A DNA stretch of 64,000 nt from Rhizophagus clarus (GCA_015698045.1 BLAL01000356.1:1612001-1676000); one strand, 5' to 3'; numbered from the stretch's first letter, positions 12,570-26,338 are shown. A program made the numbers and translations. Notes: generated by a model from the sequence alone, not told the origin.

Positions 12570-13120
12570 CCTTTTTCAAAATTTATTTATTTCAAATATG
12601 TGAGAATATTAACTATAGGACGTTAATGTCTTGAACAGAATATTATTATCCTTTATATATATTAATTTGAGAGTCATTTTTAGATCGTCTGTTCCCTTTT
12701 AGTAAAATATAATAACAATTCTATAAAAAGTATAATTGCAACAAAAATATAAACATTATAATACCCTCCTGAAATTATTTTTAACCTCGCTTCTTAATTT
12801 AAAAGTAAGGTTATCTTTAATTATTTGTTTGTGGCGTTAAAAACAAAATAAAACTATTTTTATGTCAATGTCAATAATGAAAAGAGGATATTTTCCTGAT
12901 CTCATAATCTAACAGATTTCTGAATTCCGAATAGCCAAACAAATAATAAATAAAGAAAATAATTGTTATCAGAATTCATGAATACATACAGTACGTGTAA
13001 GTGATATTTGAAAGACAACAAATTATCAAGACATTGTTTGCGCCGAAATTGATGATCATATCCTGAAATGCATTGATTTTTTGACAATCATACCTTGAAA
13101 TGAAAAATTGGGCGTATTTG
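12570..13120. other. Upstream region of the carboxypeptidase
   Basis: AT-rich with no supported gene. It should contain the promoter of the minus-strand carboxypeptidase. Confidence 0.45.
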
Positions 13121-13213
13121 CATCCCATCCGTCCGATCAACAAAGGATCTAACCTTACAATTCCTGTCTCAAGTCTATAGGTTAGATTCTTTGTTGATCG
13201 GACGGATGGGGTG
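13121..13213. repeat. Long imperfect inverted repeat (hairpin)
   Basis: Left arm 13,121-13,154 (starts CATCCCATCCGTCCGATCAA) and right arm 13,180-13,213 (ends TTGATCGGACGGATGGGG) are almost perfect reverse complements. They are separated by about 25 bases. The arms are much more GC-rich than the surroundings. It may be a small palindromic transposon remnant. Confidence 0.8.
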
Positions 13214-13355
13214 CGCATATTAAATATACATATTGCATATTGCATATAGCATATCTGATATAGCATATTGCTTCTTTGACACGATTTTAACGTACGGATA
13301 TGTTCTTAAATGATTATATAATCATCATTCGACTCCGATAAATCTGTAGAGAGTA

Positions 13356-13670
13356 TTGGAGTTTAGGAACTTCAGGGGAACGTTCAAGTGCAAAAAGAGT
13401 GAAATGAAAGAAGTAAGAGGACGAGAAGAAGGTGTCATCAAGTCTCAAGATACCGTAGATAAATTAGAGGATACACCGATCGATGAACCGATCGATCATC
13501 GTGAACGTAAGAATAATAAATATCAAGAAATAATCAGTAATATTTGGAAGAAGGAATTAAAAAAAATTAAAGAAAGAAGAGGAAAGGAGAAACAGAGCAT
13601 CGTAATGCAAATATCTACGTTACAGATGGAGGAGGATGATGATACAAGTAAGTTAACGATGTTCAACTGA
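13356..13670 (+). CDS. Doubtful charged low-complexity ORF
   Basis: A 104-codon frame starting with TTG, rich in Lys, Glu and Arg, with no domain I recognise. Downstream sequence to about 14,200 keeps the same purine-rich, charged character but with stops. It could be an old gag-like remnant or chance purine-rich sequence. A real gene is not established. Confidence 0.2.
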   Translation: MEFRNFRGTFKCKKSEMKEVRGREEGVIKSQDTVDKLEDTPIDEPIDHRERKNNKYQEIISNIWKKELKKIKERRGKEKQSIVMQISTLQMEEDDDTSKLTMFN

Positions 13671-16600
13671 CTTAGAGAGGAAAATTTAGTGAAGAAAGAT
13701 AATATAGAAGAAGAAAAATGAGTAATAAACGAAGATTCAAAAGAAAGGAAAATGAAGTGACGGTTGACTCCATCACCAAATCAGTTCGTAGATATTATGG
13801 GCAATTATAGGAAAATTTGCTGGATAGCGACGCGATCGTAATGTAAAACATAGGGGAAAACTACGTACAACAGGAGAAATTATCCGAGATTTAAGAAAAG
13901 AAATGAAAGAAGAATCGAAGAAGGCAAAAGATCAAGAGCATGAAGAAGGAGGATTGACGCACGAAAAAAAGGCGTGTTAAGCACGAGTTGAAATCGCGAT
14001 CGATCAAATTCGGATCAAGAACTAAACGTCAATTTATAGAAGGATAAAAGAATAAACTCGATTTTTCTTTTCCGATTAGTATACAGATAATGAAATATGT
14101 GGATCTCAATAGGTACTTCGAATTCTCTTTGATAATCAAAGGAAAAAATCAACACCTTTGAGAAGAGGACAAAATATAGAGAGGGCATAAGAAGAAAAGT
14201 AAATTCCATAGAAATGATAAATTGATGCTAGATAGTTAGGATAGGAACGTATAGCTCATATATAGATAGATAGATTAATAAAATTGTTCTAGACATAGAA
14301 TTGATTGATCGGTATTTTGATTACAAAAATCAAAATTATCAAAATTTGCAATCAAAATTCATTATTGAGGCAGTCAAAAGAAATTTAAAGAGAGAGAAGA
14401 AAATGTTTTGGCATCGCTACGAACTACGTTTTTAGTAACCGATCAAAGATCATAATTTATTAGATTTTTTTTTTGTATTTAGAATAGGATAAAATCCTAT
14501 TCTATGTTTTATAAAGCGTCCATTTTTGAGAAAGAAGCATCTTTATAGTCAGCTCGTTCGAGCCACCTTCGAGCCGAGCCGATCCAAACCAACAATTGAC
14601 GTGTGTATAATATTTCAAAATAATCATTTATAAAAAAATAATTATTTTTTACAAAAAAAAAAGACTTAAAAGCTCTCGATTGACTGCGATCCATAGCTCG
14701 GCTCGGCTCGTGAGCATTAAGATTCAATATTATCGCGCATCGCTATTATGAACTTTTTGTGAGTGGTGATCTTGCAAAATACAAGTATTGTCGCGCATCG
14801 TAATCATGAACTTGTGAGAGATGATCTTGAAAATACGATCAACAAAGAAAATTAATCAAACACCATTATGTAAGTCTATAGTTTTTTTTGAGAGTTTACG
14901 TATAATATTGAAGAGGTTCATCGTTGGCATCTGGTTAAAATTTAATTAGTAAATGAACAAGTTTTTAATGTAGGGTGTTAGAGTCTCTTAACGTAAGACC
15001 TTTGAAATTTCTTTTTCATTTGATATTTTTTTTTATAATTGCGGTTAAAGACGTTCAGTCGAGCAAAGTTTTCGTCCTCGCCATGTCTATTTAAGTTTCT
15101 TTTGATAATGTGGCTCTGTCTTTTAATTACTTTAGAAGATGATTTCGTCTATCACAATTTATAATGTATTTTTTGGATGATTTGAAGCGGATATCTGTTT
15201 CAAGCGTATTTCATGCTATGATTTCTTTCGGTGTTTGCGAATTCTGTGGATGTTTTTTTTTGGATTTGAGTATGGCAATTTTATCAAATTTGATAATAGA
15301 AAATGTTGAAATGTGCAAAATATTTATATTAGCATATATACTGTAGTTTGATTATTATAAGGAATTTTTCTGCATAATGTATTGTATAATGTATTTAAAG
15401 GGTGATATAATTTAGATTTTTATTGTCGGAAATATTTTATAATACAAGATCAACTTTTGCGCAGTGTAGATGGCGTTTCAACATCTACAAACCTTTGATT
15501 GACTTCATTCTCGTATTAGTCGTATAATAGAACTTCTGTCAGGATCAAAAGAAAAAATTATAGAGAAAATATTGTGGAAGTCGGTTCGTTGGTTTCAAAT
15601 CGTCTCATAAACATGCGATGATGTTGACCGTCAAGCAATAGTTGATCTGTATGATGACAAACACAGTACTAAAGGACGTTAATTCAAATTAGGAGATGGA
15701 TGAATATGATGCTCTTCAAGAGGTAGAGTATTTTTTTTTTTAAAAAAATGTAAAATTAGTTTTATAAAAAGAGGTAGGAGTATCACAAAATATTAAAATC
15801 AATAATTTTTTAATAAAAGTCATTTTTGGAATATATTAAATATTTACAATTATAAGATCAAAGATTCACTGACGGTTTATGATCGGTTTTAGCAGAACTT
15901 TTGGCATCCCTACTTGAGAAATTTATTAATTTCTGTTAGAATAAATATTAACTAATTGTTTAAGCTGATTTATAGATTCAGAATCTTTTAGAATCATCAA
16001 CTTGATTTTTGGACTGTTTCCATCCCTAATTGTGTGCCAGAAGCGGTAAAGTTTACTGCTAGTATCATCCTGAATCACCATGATCAATAAAATTTTATAC
16101 AACAGTATGAAATATTCAATGTTATGTTGCGATTGTAATGACTTGCTTTATTAATACAGAAATACAAATGATCAGGGCGAGAGAGCCTGTGATACATGAC
16201 GAATTTACTACTAATATACATGCGAAGAGAGTGGACCCTTAATATTTTTTGCCTGGTACTGCACGTGCCCTATTCTTTATTAACCAAACGATCGCACCCA
16301 AAATCTTATACAGCGTATGATATTCTCCAGAACTTTTATCCAAGGCCTTCTTGTTAAACTCGAATTTTACTCACTTAACTAATTACACCAGGACTGCATA
16401 GAAATAATCGAATCATGTTACTCTGGACCTTATCTTCCGTAACACAAATAAGGTACTCGTCTCCTGAAATGAAAGTTACAAGGGTACTCATATGTTTTGA
16501 AGAAATGACAAGACCAGGCTCGCGCGGTCTCAAGAAAAAAATTCTTATACCTTGACTGAATAATCAACTCTCCCGGAACTTTCATCACCATTTATTTCAT

Positions 16601-17161
16601 TTGAGGTCTCATACTAAATTTTTGCTTCGTTACACCTTCTGTTGATATGAAGGGCTGTATGGAATATGATCGAGACGTATTCATTACCCGTAATGCTCAA
16701 AATATTTTCACACAATGCTTGAAATGCTTGTTGGAATCTTGAATTTCGTGAGTTTGTAAGTCGAATAGTTGAGTGCTTCTTTTTTCCTTACACTCTTTAG
16801 CTGTTGCAGGTCCTCCCTTTATGCCATAATCTTGAAAATCTTGGTTGTCTTGAAGAAGATACTGCCATTAACCTTTTCATGCAAACTTTTTTCTCGCTAA
16901 TCCCAAGATAGTTTAGCCATATTATGTTTTTAATTTCACGATTGAGATAAAAGAAAAAAAATTAAGAAACTTATAGATCGGGTTATAGGTTAGATAGCAT
17001 GAGATGATACGTGGTTTTTATTTATTAACAATACAAAAAGCAGTATTACAAATAGCATTAATTTTCTTATTATATACACTATATAATATCTGATTCATGT
17101 TAATTGGCTTAGCTGAAAATTATCTTAAAAAACTATGAGAATTCTGCGTATAAAAACTCAT
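13671..17161. other. 3.5 kb without a confident gene
   Basis: Purine-rich degraded sequence (to about 14.4 kb) is followed by a possible GC-rich palindromic insertion near 14,546-14,720 and then anonymous DNA. On the plus strand, 15,500-15,690 reads as a coding-like frame (includes RIIELLSGSKEKIIEKILWK) with stop codons, which may be a gene relic I cannot name. A few other frames of 60-70 codons look spurious. Confidence 0.4.
14546..14720. repeat. Possible short inverted-repeat element
   Basis: GAGCCACCTTCGAGCCGAGCC near the left and GGCTCGGCTCGTGAGC near the right are inverted relative to each other, around an AT-rich centre. No clean TSD was identified. This may be a small MITE. Confidence 0.35.
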
Positions 17162-18167
17162 TCATTGTTGCAAGACAAGTTTCATTTTGTCTTTCAGATA
17201 ATCAACTATTTCTGTCAATTCAAGTTTTATAGCGGCGTGTAATAAATCAAAGAAATCTGACGGTTCGTAGTCATCTAGTGAGATCATACCAGAATACATA
17301 TACCTATAACATCAATAATTAAATACATCAGTTTTTTTTTTGTTTTGAATAGTGTTCCGAATTTGAACCACACCGATCCGGATTCAATGAAAGCGTCATA
17401 CTACCGCCTCTTAACTTCGGGTTTGATTGGTTCTGGAAAATTCGAAACACTAGCTTCGGAATAAATATTAAATTATACCTACCTTAGCATTACCTCGAAA
17501 GAATTGGCGGTTATTTTTGGAATTGAAATTTCACCGTATGTTCCATGTTTCGGTAAAATTTCGCGGAAAAAGGGTGATCGTGCATATAAAATTGAAAAAT
17601 GGCCTTTAAAGGCTTTATTGTCAACCTTTATCGTTACGTCCTTGAATTTGTCCTCTTCGTAAAGATTTTCGAAATCTTTACTAATTTTGTAAAGAAATTG
17701 ACTCGACCTACATTGAAATACATATTTGTTAACCTTTAAACAAAATTCGTTGATATTATTAAATCATACAAGTGATACAACCTTCCAATTGCTCTAGCAT
17801 AAGAGGGATCATGTTCTTCTTGATTCTACAATGATGCACTACACTAGTTAGCTTTATTAGTAAATATTAAAAACAGATTCACGTGGCTAACCTGGGCAAT
17901 AATTAATTCTTGGTTATCTAAAAACTCAACAATATCTGGTTGTGATATATTAAGTTGCTGAGAGAGCTGTCGGGCTTTGTTTTGAACTGATTTTAACACA
18001 CTTGGGTCTTTTGACCTACATTCCAGACGTTGTTTGAAAATCTCAACAATTTTATCGGCATTGCTAATACCATTGGTCTTGCTTGAAACATGTTGAAAAA
18101 CTCCAAGTAGATTCCAACGTGAGGGTTCGGTTGACTCCAAGTATTCCGTTATATATAAGGATTCCAT
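17162..18167 (-). CDS. BTB-domain protein, four exons
   Basis: Spliced product of 228 aa: exon 1 18,167-17,892, exon 2 17,825-17,782, exon 3 17,707-17,483, exon 4 17,303-17,162. All introns (66, 74 and 179 nt) are GT-AG and the phases join. Exons 3-4 encode a BTB/POZ fold. Key pieces are FKDVTIKV, KAFKGHFSILYARSPFF, ISIPKITANSFEVMLRY, then MYSGMISL and LLHAAIKLELTEIVDYL. BTB domains mediate dimerisation and often adapt substrates to Cullin-3 ubiquitin ligases. The N-terminal 90 residues are helical-looking and not recognised. No MATH, BACK or TLD domain follows, so the protein is short. It appears intact. Confidence 0.82.
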
Positions 18168-18199
18168 AACTAATGAAAAAAAATTAGGTTAGAAAACTA

Positions 18200-18500
18200 T
18201 GCAAGTAGAAGAGCCCTATTTGCAAAAGTGCAAGAATGACAAGTAGTTAGTTAGGCTAAGGTTACTAAGTCTAACTATTCGCAAGTCAAAATTGCCAAAG
18301 TGACGCTAAGTTTGACTATTCGCAAAGCAAAAATTTACCAAGTAGTTAGTTAGTTCAAGTGATTAGATTAGGAAATACTAAGTTTAGCTATTCGCAAAGC
18401 GTGAGAAACGCTAAGTAATTAGCTAGCTTAGAACTTACTAATCAGCTAACTATTCACAAGGCATAATAATAATCGCTAAGTAGTTAGTTATCCTTAGGTC
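18200..18500. repeat. Degenerate tandem repeat upstream of BTB gene
   Basis: Repeated AAGTAGTTAGTTAG and CTAACTATTCGCAAAGC motifs recur every 60-80 bases over about 300 bp. Copies are diverged. The array overlaps the expected promoter of the minus-strand BTB gene. Confidence 0.6.
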
Positions 18501-20019
18501 TACTATAAGGAAGGTACGTAACCGGTTCCTCCTTCAGAACCAGCAGACCTTATAGACAGTTACAAAAAAAACTTTTCAACTTGCCTGTTTTTTAGGATTC
18601 GAACGCTCAAAAGTAAATAATAATAATAAGAGTAGCGGGCGAGAGTATCATAATCAATAAAATAAGTAGTCGCGCTTAATAGTTACAAAAGAGACTTAAG
18701 AAATTATTCGTGTACCTCAAGTTTACTTTTTATAAGCTCGTGAATCTTTTAATCGCGTATTTGTAATTTGATGTGGCGCATCGTGGCGCTAATTGTGACG
18801 TGTTTTACGATTTTACGATGTTTTGATTTTTTGTTATTGTCATATGGGCTAATTTTTTTTTTTCCCAAAAAATTTTTTTGACTCCTTGACGCGTTTATTT
18901 ATTTAAATATATCAAAAATTTGAATATTACAAATAAAATTAAACACCTATAGATCAGATCTATATAACTAATTTATCTAGTCTAAATCTATCCTATATCC
19001 TATCTAAAATAAACTAGTTTATTAATCATAAAAATTAAAAATAGGTGTTGTCTCATGATTAAGTCATTTTTCTATACACGGCAAAACGCAAATAAAAGAA
19101 TTAATTAACTATTGTAAATAGACTTCTAATAATAATAAAATATATAAGTTTATTTATTACACATAAATAAACTATTAAACACGTAAATTTATATCGTCAT
19201 CTGCTTTAAGAAAAAACTACTTCCATAAAAACTTAATGAATGGGAATAAGTCAATAAGATCGCGAAGGGTTGGAAAGGGAAACAATTTAAAAACCATCCA
19301 TAGAAGACTAAATCTACCTACAAAAATGAAAATACAAAGCTATGGCAGAATAAAGCATCGCCTATTTTGATACCACGCCCTTCCTACAGCTTCCTTTAAC
19401 CTTTAGACTTGACGCAATTTTGACAACAATTTCACCGCTAGACTATCATCCCTTGCTAAAGAATGAGAATTATCCTTCTTGGACTTAAACTTCTTGTTCT
19501 TCTTCGGTATTTGATCACTTCTTGTTCTTCTTTGTGAAGCGTCACATTCACCCATTTCAATAAGGAATTAGACGACTTCTCAAAACGGCATCACGAGATA
19601 TATCACAGTTATCCAATCAGGAAAGCTGAAAAATTACGAGTTTCAGTAAAGTATTTTATAGTTTGTATTAATTTTAATTGACAATTGATTGTACAGAGCA
19701 CCGTCTGAGACTTCTTTATTTGGTTAAATGGTTAAATTAGTATCGTAAAATCGTAAAAATAAGCACCCTTCAAAAATAAGCACTCCATAAGCACCCCCTG
19801 AAAATTAATAATTGTGCTCTAAAGCGAAAATGTAGTGAGTACAAAGGGGAACTCTTATATTTACTTAAATAAACGGTACCAACGATTTTTTTTGCATTTA
19901 TTTTTGTAGGAATTTTTTTTAAGATATAGACTTTGTAAAATGGAATATAGTAGGTATGAGAAGGAACTGAAACTTCGGCATTTTATTTAAAGAAACTTCA
20001 CTAATGTTTTATTTTTTGT
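18501..20019. other. Intergenic, no gene seen
   Basis: AT-rich sequence with a minor repeated motif (AATAAGCAC) near 19,750-19,800. No ORF or RNA gene is supported. Confidence 0.45.
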
Positions 20020-20950
20020 TTAATTTTTTGCAGGATATTTATTTTTATGAGAACAATTTATTAAGAAATAACTGAAAGGAATTTTAATTTCGGTACTATT
20101 ATCTAGTTCATCTAAATTTTCATCTTCAATCTCTACAAGTAATTTATCAATTTCTTCATAAACCATTTCATCTTCAGATCCAACATATTCGAAATAGCAC
20201 ATTTTTAAAAGAATTAAAAATAATTTGATCAGTGACAGCATCCCACGTCCCGCGAGCGTTTGACCCAGCCATATACATCACTAATTCTTGCTCTTTTCAA
20301 GTTACTGGCTGCAGTTTCATCAGCACCACCTTGACACATCCATTCATTCCATTCTTTTTGCATATTATGTTTAAAAGGCTTGTTTGTTGATACATCCAAT
20401 GGTTGACATATGCCAGTTAATCCTGCAGGAATAACAGCCAAGTGAAAATTATGCTGTTTAAAGTTGTCTTTTACACTTTCTTCCAAATGACCCCGGAAAG
20501 AACCATATATCATCATGGCAGGTTCTCTTGACAAATTTTCACTCATTCGCAATCTAAATAAAAATTCAACATATTTATTCATTAAATCTGATGTCATCCA
20601 TTCATTCTCTTGAAACCAACAGATAACACCCTTCGGAATAACTTTGCCAAGAAGAAGTTGTTTTCCTTAAAAAACAAATGGGTGGATATTTCATATCTGG
20701 AACCATCTAAAAATAAAACATTAATTTATTAAATTTAAATAAATAGTATAAATTAAAAATATTTAAAAGTTCTTACCGATCAAACAAGTTAAAACTACTG
20801 TAAACCGATTTTTATCATTTCCAGTAGTACGAATCTGTTCCGTTTTGTCCCATTTATTATTGATAGTCATGTTGTCTGCCATATAGGAGTTCTTGACTCT
20901 TGAGCTATATAGTAATTTATGAACTAGGATTCGACCATTTAACAGGGATA
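20020..20950 (-). pseudogene. Pogo/Tigger-like DDE_1 transposase remnant
   Basis: Minus-strand pieces in the expected order. SYMADNMTINNKWDKTEQIR with TTGNDKNRFTVVLTC lies at about 20,785-20,895. A disrupted middle follows. The best-preserved block is 20,229-20,597, containing LAVIPAGLTGICQPLDVSTN, the hallmark segment of DDE_1 (Tc1/mariner superfamily, pogo/jerky) transposases near the third catalytic acid. An acidic tail follows at 20,020-20,241 in another frame. Frame breaks show it is not functional. Terminal repeats were not found. Confidence 0.75.
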
Positions 20951-23331
20951 CGCTTCCGTTATAAAATTGGATCTAAATTCTGATTGACATTTATAATTTT
21001 TTAAAAACACCTAAAATAAAAAAAAAAATATTTTTATATAGCTTAATTATATAAATACCTATTTTTCTTTAATTTTTAATTGAACAAATTTTTAACTTCA
21101 ATTTTTTATTTGGTAAATTTTGTATGGTATTAAAGTGATTGCAAATCGTCATCGCAATCATGTACACCAGACACTCCAATTGCCACCTATAGAAGAAGCT
21201 GAAAATGGAAGCAATATCGTTAAAAAATGGCAGATTTTGATAACTTCGCTTCATAAATACGAATCCCGACGCTTAGTTGAACTATTGTATGAGTTTAAGT
21301 AAACGTATAAATGAATACCCGCACATACTCAAGTCAGTTATGTTTGAATCTGCGAATTTCTCATTATATTATAAATAATATTAGCACTAATAGAATAGAA
21401 GTGCAGCAACATTTTGATACATTTTTTTTATTTCAAAGGTCGTGCAATGCTTTATTGTAAAATACTAATAAAAATATTAATTACAAATTACAAAACCCAC
21501 CCAGCGCCGCTAGATGTGACCCATGAATGGATACATTATTTTCAATTAATTTATTTATCAATATTATTTATCAGTGAATAGATTGAAAGAAGAATATCCA
21601 CAGTGCAAGAAATAAATAAATTTAATTGCAAACTAGCTGATAAAAAGCGGACTTGGTCAGAAGTTTATCATTGGCTGATGAAAAGCAAAACTCATCTGAT
21701 ACGACTATCCTTGAAATTTTAATTACCTGGAGTAATTATTGAATTTATAAAAATATGAATTTCCTTAAACTAATTAATATTTCAAAATATATTAATTTAT
21801 TCAGTTTAAAGTAGATAAGGTATTTGGTGTTACGGAGAAATATGTGTAAATGTTATTTATCCGGTTTGATCATGCAGAATGCGTCTGCGAAGACGAAATA
21901 TGTTTCATCTTTGAGAGATTGTTTAGATAAAGATATAATAAAAATTGATAAAGAATAATAAATACGTTCGGATTGAGTACTAGCTTATTTGTTTAAAAGT
22001 AAAATATTTGCATTTTAGTATTTTTATTAACTCTGTCTGTTAGACGACTTAGGTTTTCTCTTCTGCTAGTATTAGGAGAGGTTAATGATTATCTATTGGG
22101 CTAAATAGAATTACTGAATAATTAGCAGGTTACTAAAAAAAAAAAATATTTTTAAAATTTGGGACTGCCATTTTCCAATACCAACTACCCGGCTACTAAC
22201 TTCAAATTTTTGAGTTCATGAAATGGAAATATTTTTATAACAACCTTATACTTCAATTATAAATTAAATTTCTTTGGCATAAAATGTTTTAATCTTTATA
22301 TTTAACTTTGGTAAGGCAGACCCATCTATATAAAGGAATAACCTTTGTAGAGAGTAGAGAGTACGCGTCCATAACCGGGTACACAAATGATAAGCTAGGT
22401 TTATTAGGGGAACGGATGAAATTAAGATCTTATGAAAATAAAATCCAAAAAGTAGAATATTACATGAAATAATTCAGGACCGTTATGTAAGAAATTTAAT
22501 ATGATAGACCCAAATTATTGTAACGATTCGGTACAGACAAGAATTATTGGAGAGGATTATGGTAAAGTCTCATTTTAGCTTTTTTCCATTGTTTAAAGTA
22601 GTTTCCATATCTACGCGTATGTGACTTTAATTAAATTAACTATGAATAAAAGTAATAAGAGTTTGAAAGATAACGTTTAGAAAAATATCATTCAAAGATA
22701 TATAATTGAGTAGATTGAATGCTTCTTACTAAATAACTTGATTGCTTTGTGTCGTTAAAGCTGATTATTCGAATCCAATCAATCAGGACTTGATATGGGC
22801 GTATCTCAATCGAATCAAATTGCTATTTTGTACAAGAGATGTACTGTTGATTTCAAAAATTTTAATATTATATAGAATCGTAATTTACTTAATTTTAAAA
22901 GCGAGATTTACTAAATATAGTCGAGACCAAATCAAATTGTATCATACTCATGTATTAATAAAAAATTAGTCATGATTTGCTGATTTCGCAATGCTGCGCT
23001 TATACATTACTTAATACTTAATAGACGACTTCAACGTATAACGCTAAGTATTTTTCTGAGTGGTTAGCAATGCCTACAAAATAGAAACAAATAGGCAAAG
23101 ATGATGATGAAACATGCAGGAAACGCTTCACCATTTCTCTAGAATTTCGTCTTTTGTTTGCTTTTATTAATTCAAAAAGAAGGTTAAAAATGTACATTTT
23201 TTTAAAAATATTGCTTTTCTGGTACTGCGGCAAATTAAGTTATCAATTTACTAAAAACGTAAACATAATGGTTACAATTTAATAAGCAAAATCCATTGTA
23301 ATTTTAGAATTATAAATATTTATTATATTTA
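20951..23331. other. Intergenic, no confident gene
   Basis: Mostly anonymous AT-rich DNA. Short ORFs at 21,120-21,302 (plus), 22,742-22,969 (plus) and 23,018-23,233 (minus) have no recognisable domain and are probably chance or relics. Confidence 0.4.
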
Positions 23332-25626
23332 TTAATTATTATTATTAGTCTTAAGTTTTTCTAGCTTATTTTTTGCATCTTGATAACCTTGTTTGGCAGA
23401 TTTTTTATACCAATAAACTGCTTTGTCTTTATCTTCTGTAATTTCATCTCCATTTTCGTACATAATACCAAGATTATATTGTGCTGCTTTATTTCCTAAA
23501 TTTGCTGCTTTTTGATATAATTCAAGTGCTTTTTTCTTATTAACTTGAGTTCCAACACCATGAAAATAACAATATCCTAACTTCATTATTCCACGTGAGT
23601 ATCCTCCTTCAGCTGATTTCTTAAATAATTCAAAAGCTTTATTATAACACTTTATAACACCGGTTCCGTTTTTATAACATCTACCTAAATTATACATTGC
23701 TATTATATTTCCATTATTTGCAGCTTTTTCGTACCAATAAAATCCCTCTTTTGGATCTTTTTCAATACCTATTCCATTTCTATAACAATAACCGATTCTT
23801 AATTGCCCAGGTGTAAAATTTTTACTAGCTGATTTTTCATAATATTCAAAAGCCAACTTTTCATTTTTTATAGTTCCATATCCGTTTTCATAACAATCAC
23901 CAACAAAATGTTGTGCTAATATATGGTTTTGTTCTGATGCATCAATAAATAGATTAAATGCTTTCTTATTATTTTCACTTATTCCAACTCCAAAATAATA
24001 ATGGTATCCTAATAAAAAAATGGAATTTGAACTATTTTGATTATTTAATAACCAATTATAAATTTCTTGTGAATTAACATTATGACTATCAAAATATTTA
24101 ATAACTTGCTCATGTAGTAATTTCCATTCAATTCCTTTATTTTTTGATTTAACAATTAAATCATTTACTTCATCAACTATTTTGTCAAATCCTTTTTCAA
24201 ATGAAAGTTTCTCTCTCTTGCATGATACTGTTATAGGGTCAATTTCTTTTATATTTATCTTATTGAAATTTTGAATAAGTTGAGATATTACTCCTTGTGA
24301 TTTGGAATTATCGGTAATTAAAGAGATCTCATCAAGTTTTTGATTACTTGAGAATTCGATATTTTCTGTCACATCTTTCTTTGTAATCATTACTTTTAAC
24401 ATATTAACTACTTGATATATGGTGGGACGATTATTCGGCTCACCATCCCAACATTCTAAAAACAAACATAATTTAATATTAACTATAAAGATAATCAGAT
24501 TGTAATTAAGTTTAATTTTTTAACTTACTAGTATAAAGTTTTTCATAATTTCCGGGTGTATTGGGGACAATTGCTTCTCTAAGACCTTTTATAATTTCCA
24601 AAATCAAAATATCATCATATCCTTCAGCATAAAAAGGAGGTTTCCCACTTGATATTTCCCATAATAATATACCAACACTGTAAACGTCACTTTTTTCATT
24701 TAGTGAATGTATTTGTGTTAATTGGTTATTATTATTTATTTGACTGTTAAAGATTTTTGGATCGACATAAGGAATCACTTCAAATAATGATTTGGATTGA
24801 AAATTTGATGATGTTTTAATTCTTTTTGATAACCCAAAATCCGCTAATTTGATCACGTTTTGATGAATTAATATATTGCCTGAGTGCTATTAAATATGAA
24901 TATGATAAATAAATAAATATGAATATAACATTATCAACAATGACCAAACAATAATTAAATTACCAGGTCATTATGGACAATCCCTTTTTTATGTAAATGA
25001 GATACAGCGTCAGCTAATTGGGACGCCATATTTAATTTATCATCCCAAGTAAGTTTATTAAAGTTTTTCTTCAAATAGCTTCGAAGACTACCACCATCAA
25101 TGTATTCCATTAACAACATATAATTAAAATTTTTATCAAAAATTTCTAAATATCAAAAAAGATAATCATTAAATGCATCTTTACAAATAAAATTTAGTAT
25201 ATTATATTTATTATCTTTTATAATACCTGATTTAATTTTTGTTATTCCATGATAACATATAATATTGTCATGAAAATCAACTTCATGCTGAATTTTTAAC
25301 TAAATAAATAAATTTAAATTTTTTTGAAACAAGTATAATAAATTAAAATAGAATATAAAAATTATTGTACGATGAATTACCTCACGAACGATTTCTTTCA
25401 AAGTGATGTTATCAAGATTAAAAAAGGATTTTAATGCTAAATGTTTCTGTGAATTTCTCCAATTTACACGATTTACTATTCCGAAACTTCCGGTACCAAT
25501 GTATTGAAAGTTACTAAATTGTTCGTATTCGTAAAATTTTATATGTTCTTTAATGATAGCTTCTTCAATCCATTCAATCCATTCTTTCGTATTTCCAGTA
25601 TCTTGTATTTCGACATTGTCAGACAT
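23332..25626 (-). CDS. TKL-like protein kinase fused to Sel1 repeats, five exons
   Basis: Spliced protein of 660 aa. Exons: 25,626-25,381; 25,299-25,227; 25,145-24,964; 24,886-24,529; 24,455-23,332. Introns are 73-81 nt, GT-AG, and phases agree. Kinase signatures: glycine loop GTGSFGIV, VAIK-type lysine in LALKSF, MEYIDGGSL hinge, catalytic HNDLHSGNI, LADFGLSK, and SDVYSVGILLWEI with PPF in the C-lobe. The final exon encodes the end of the kinase (CWDGEPNNRPT), a linker of about 130 aa, and about seven Sel1-like repeats of the form AFELFKKSAEGGYSRGIMKL with LGYCYFHGVGT. Sel1 repeats are protein-interaction solenoids. It is probably a cytosolic signalling kinase of an expanded fungal family. 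All catalytic residues are present. Confidence 0.9.
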
Positions 25627-26338
25627 AATGAATATTAATTATAATAATTTGACAGTGAAAGGTGTTAAAGACAATCGGATTAAATAGACAAAGTCGCAAA
25701 AATATCCATTTTAAGTATTTTATGCAAAATATTACAGTTTTGTGTTACCAACAATACCTTCAGCCAAATGATCGGCATAGTTTCAAATATTCGGTTGATC
25801 CAAAATTGAGAATATATATAATTCAAACTTTTTGATCTTTAAATTGGAAACTATTTTTAATTTATGCGGTTTGAAAAAAAAAAAAAAAATTATTTTTTTT
25901 TTTTGACATAAGTAATAAATAACTTTTTAATTATTATTGGTAATATCTATATAATTTCGTAAACTTCCATCTTTTAATTTAAAACCATAATATTATTTTT
26001 ATTCCGGAGTCTTAGGTTATTCCATAAAATCTAATAAATTCAACACCGTTATAATAATTTGTGATGTGATATTATCTAAATTTAATAAAATAAAAATACA
26101 TTAAGTAAATTTTAGCTAAATAACAGTTTTATTATTAATAACTTATTCATGACATTAAAAATTATCAACTTTTTAGTGTTACAAAATTTATTTTTTGACG
26201 TCTTCTTACCGATTTTCATTTTTTATATCTCATTCTTTTATAGGTCCCCAAATTCACCTTTTGCAATATTCAACTATTGTAAGGTATACATTCTAATGTG
26301 CAAAAGTTAAAATTAACTAACCTCCGAAATTAGTCAAC
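25627..26338. other. Upstream region of kinase-Sel1 gene
   Basis: AT-rich spacer between two divergently oriented genes. It includes A- and T-runs near 25,870-25,905. No gene seen. Confidence 0.45.

Noticed and set aside
12421..12603. Plus-strand ORF over the first exon of the carboxypeptidase
   Set aside because: Antisense shadow; the minus strand has a signal peptide, a phase-consistent splice site and S10 motifs.
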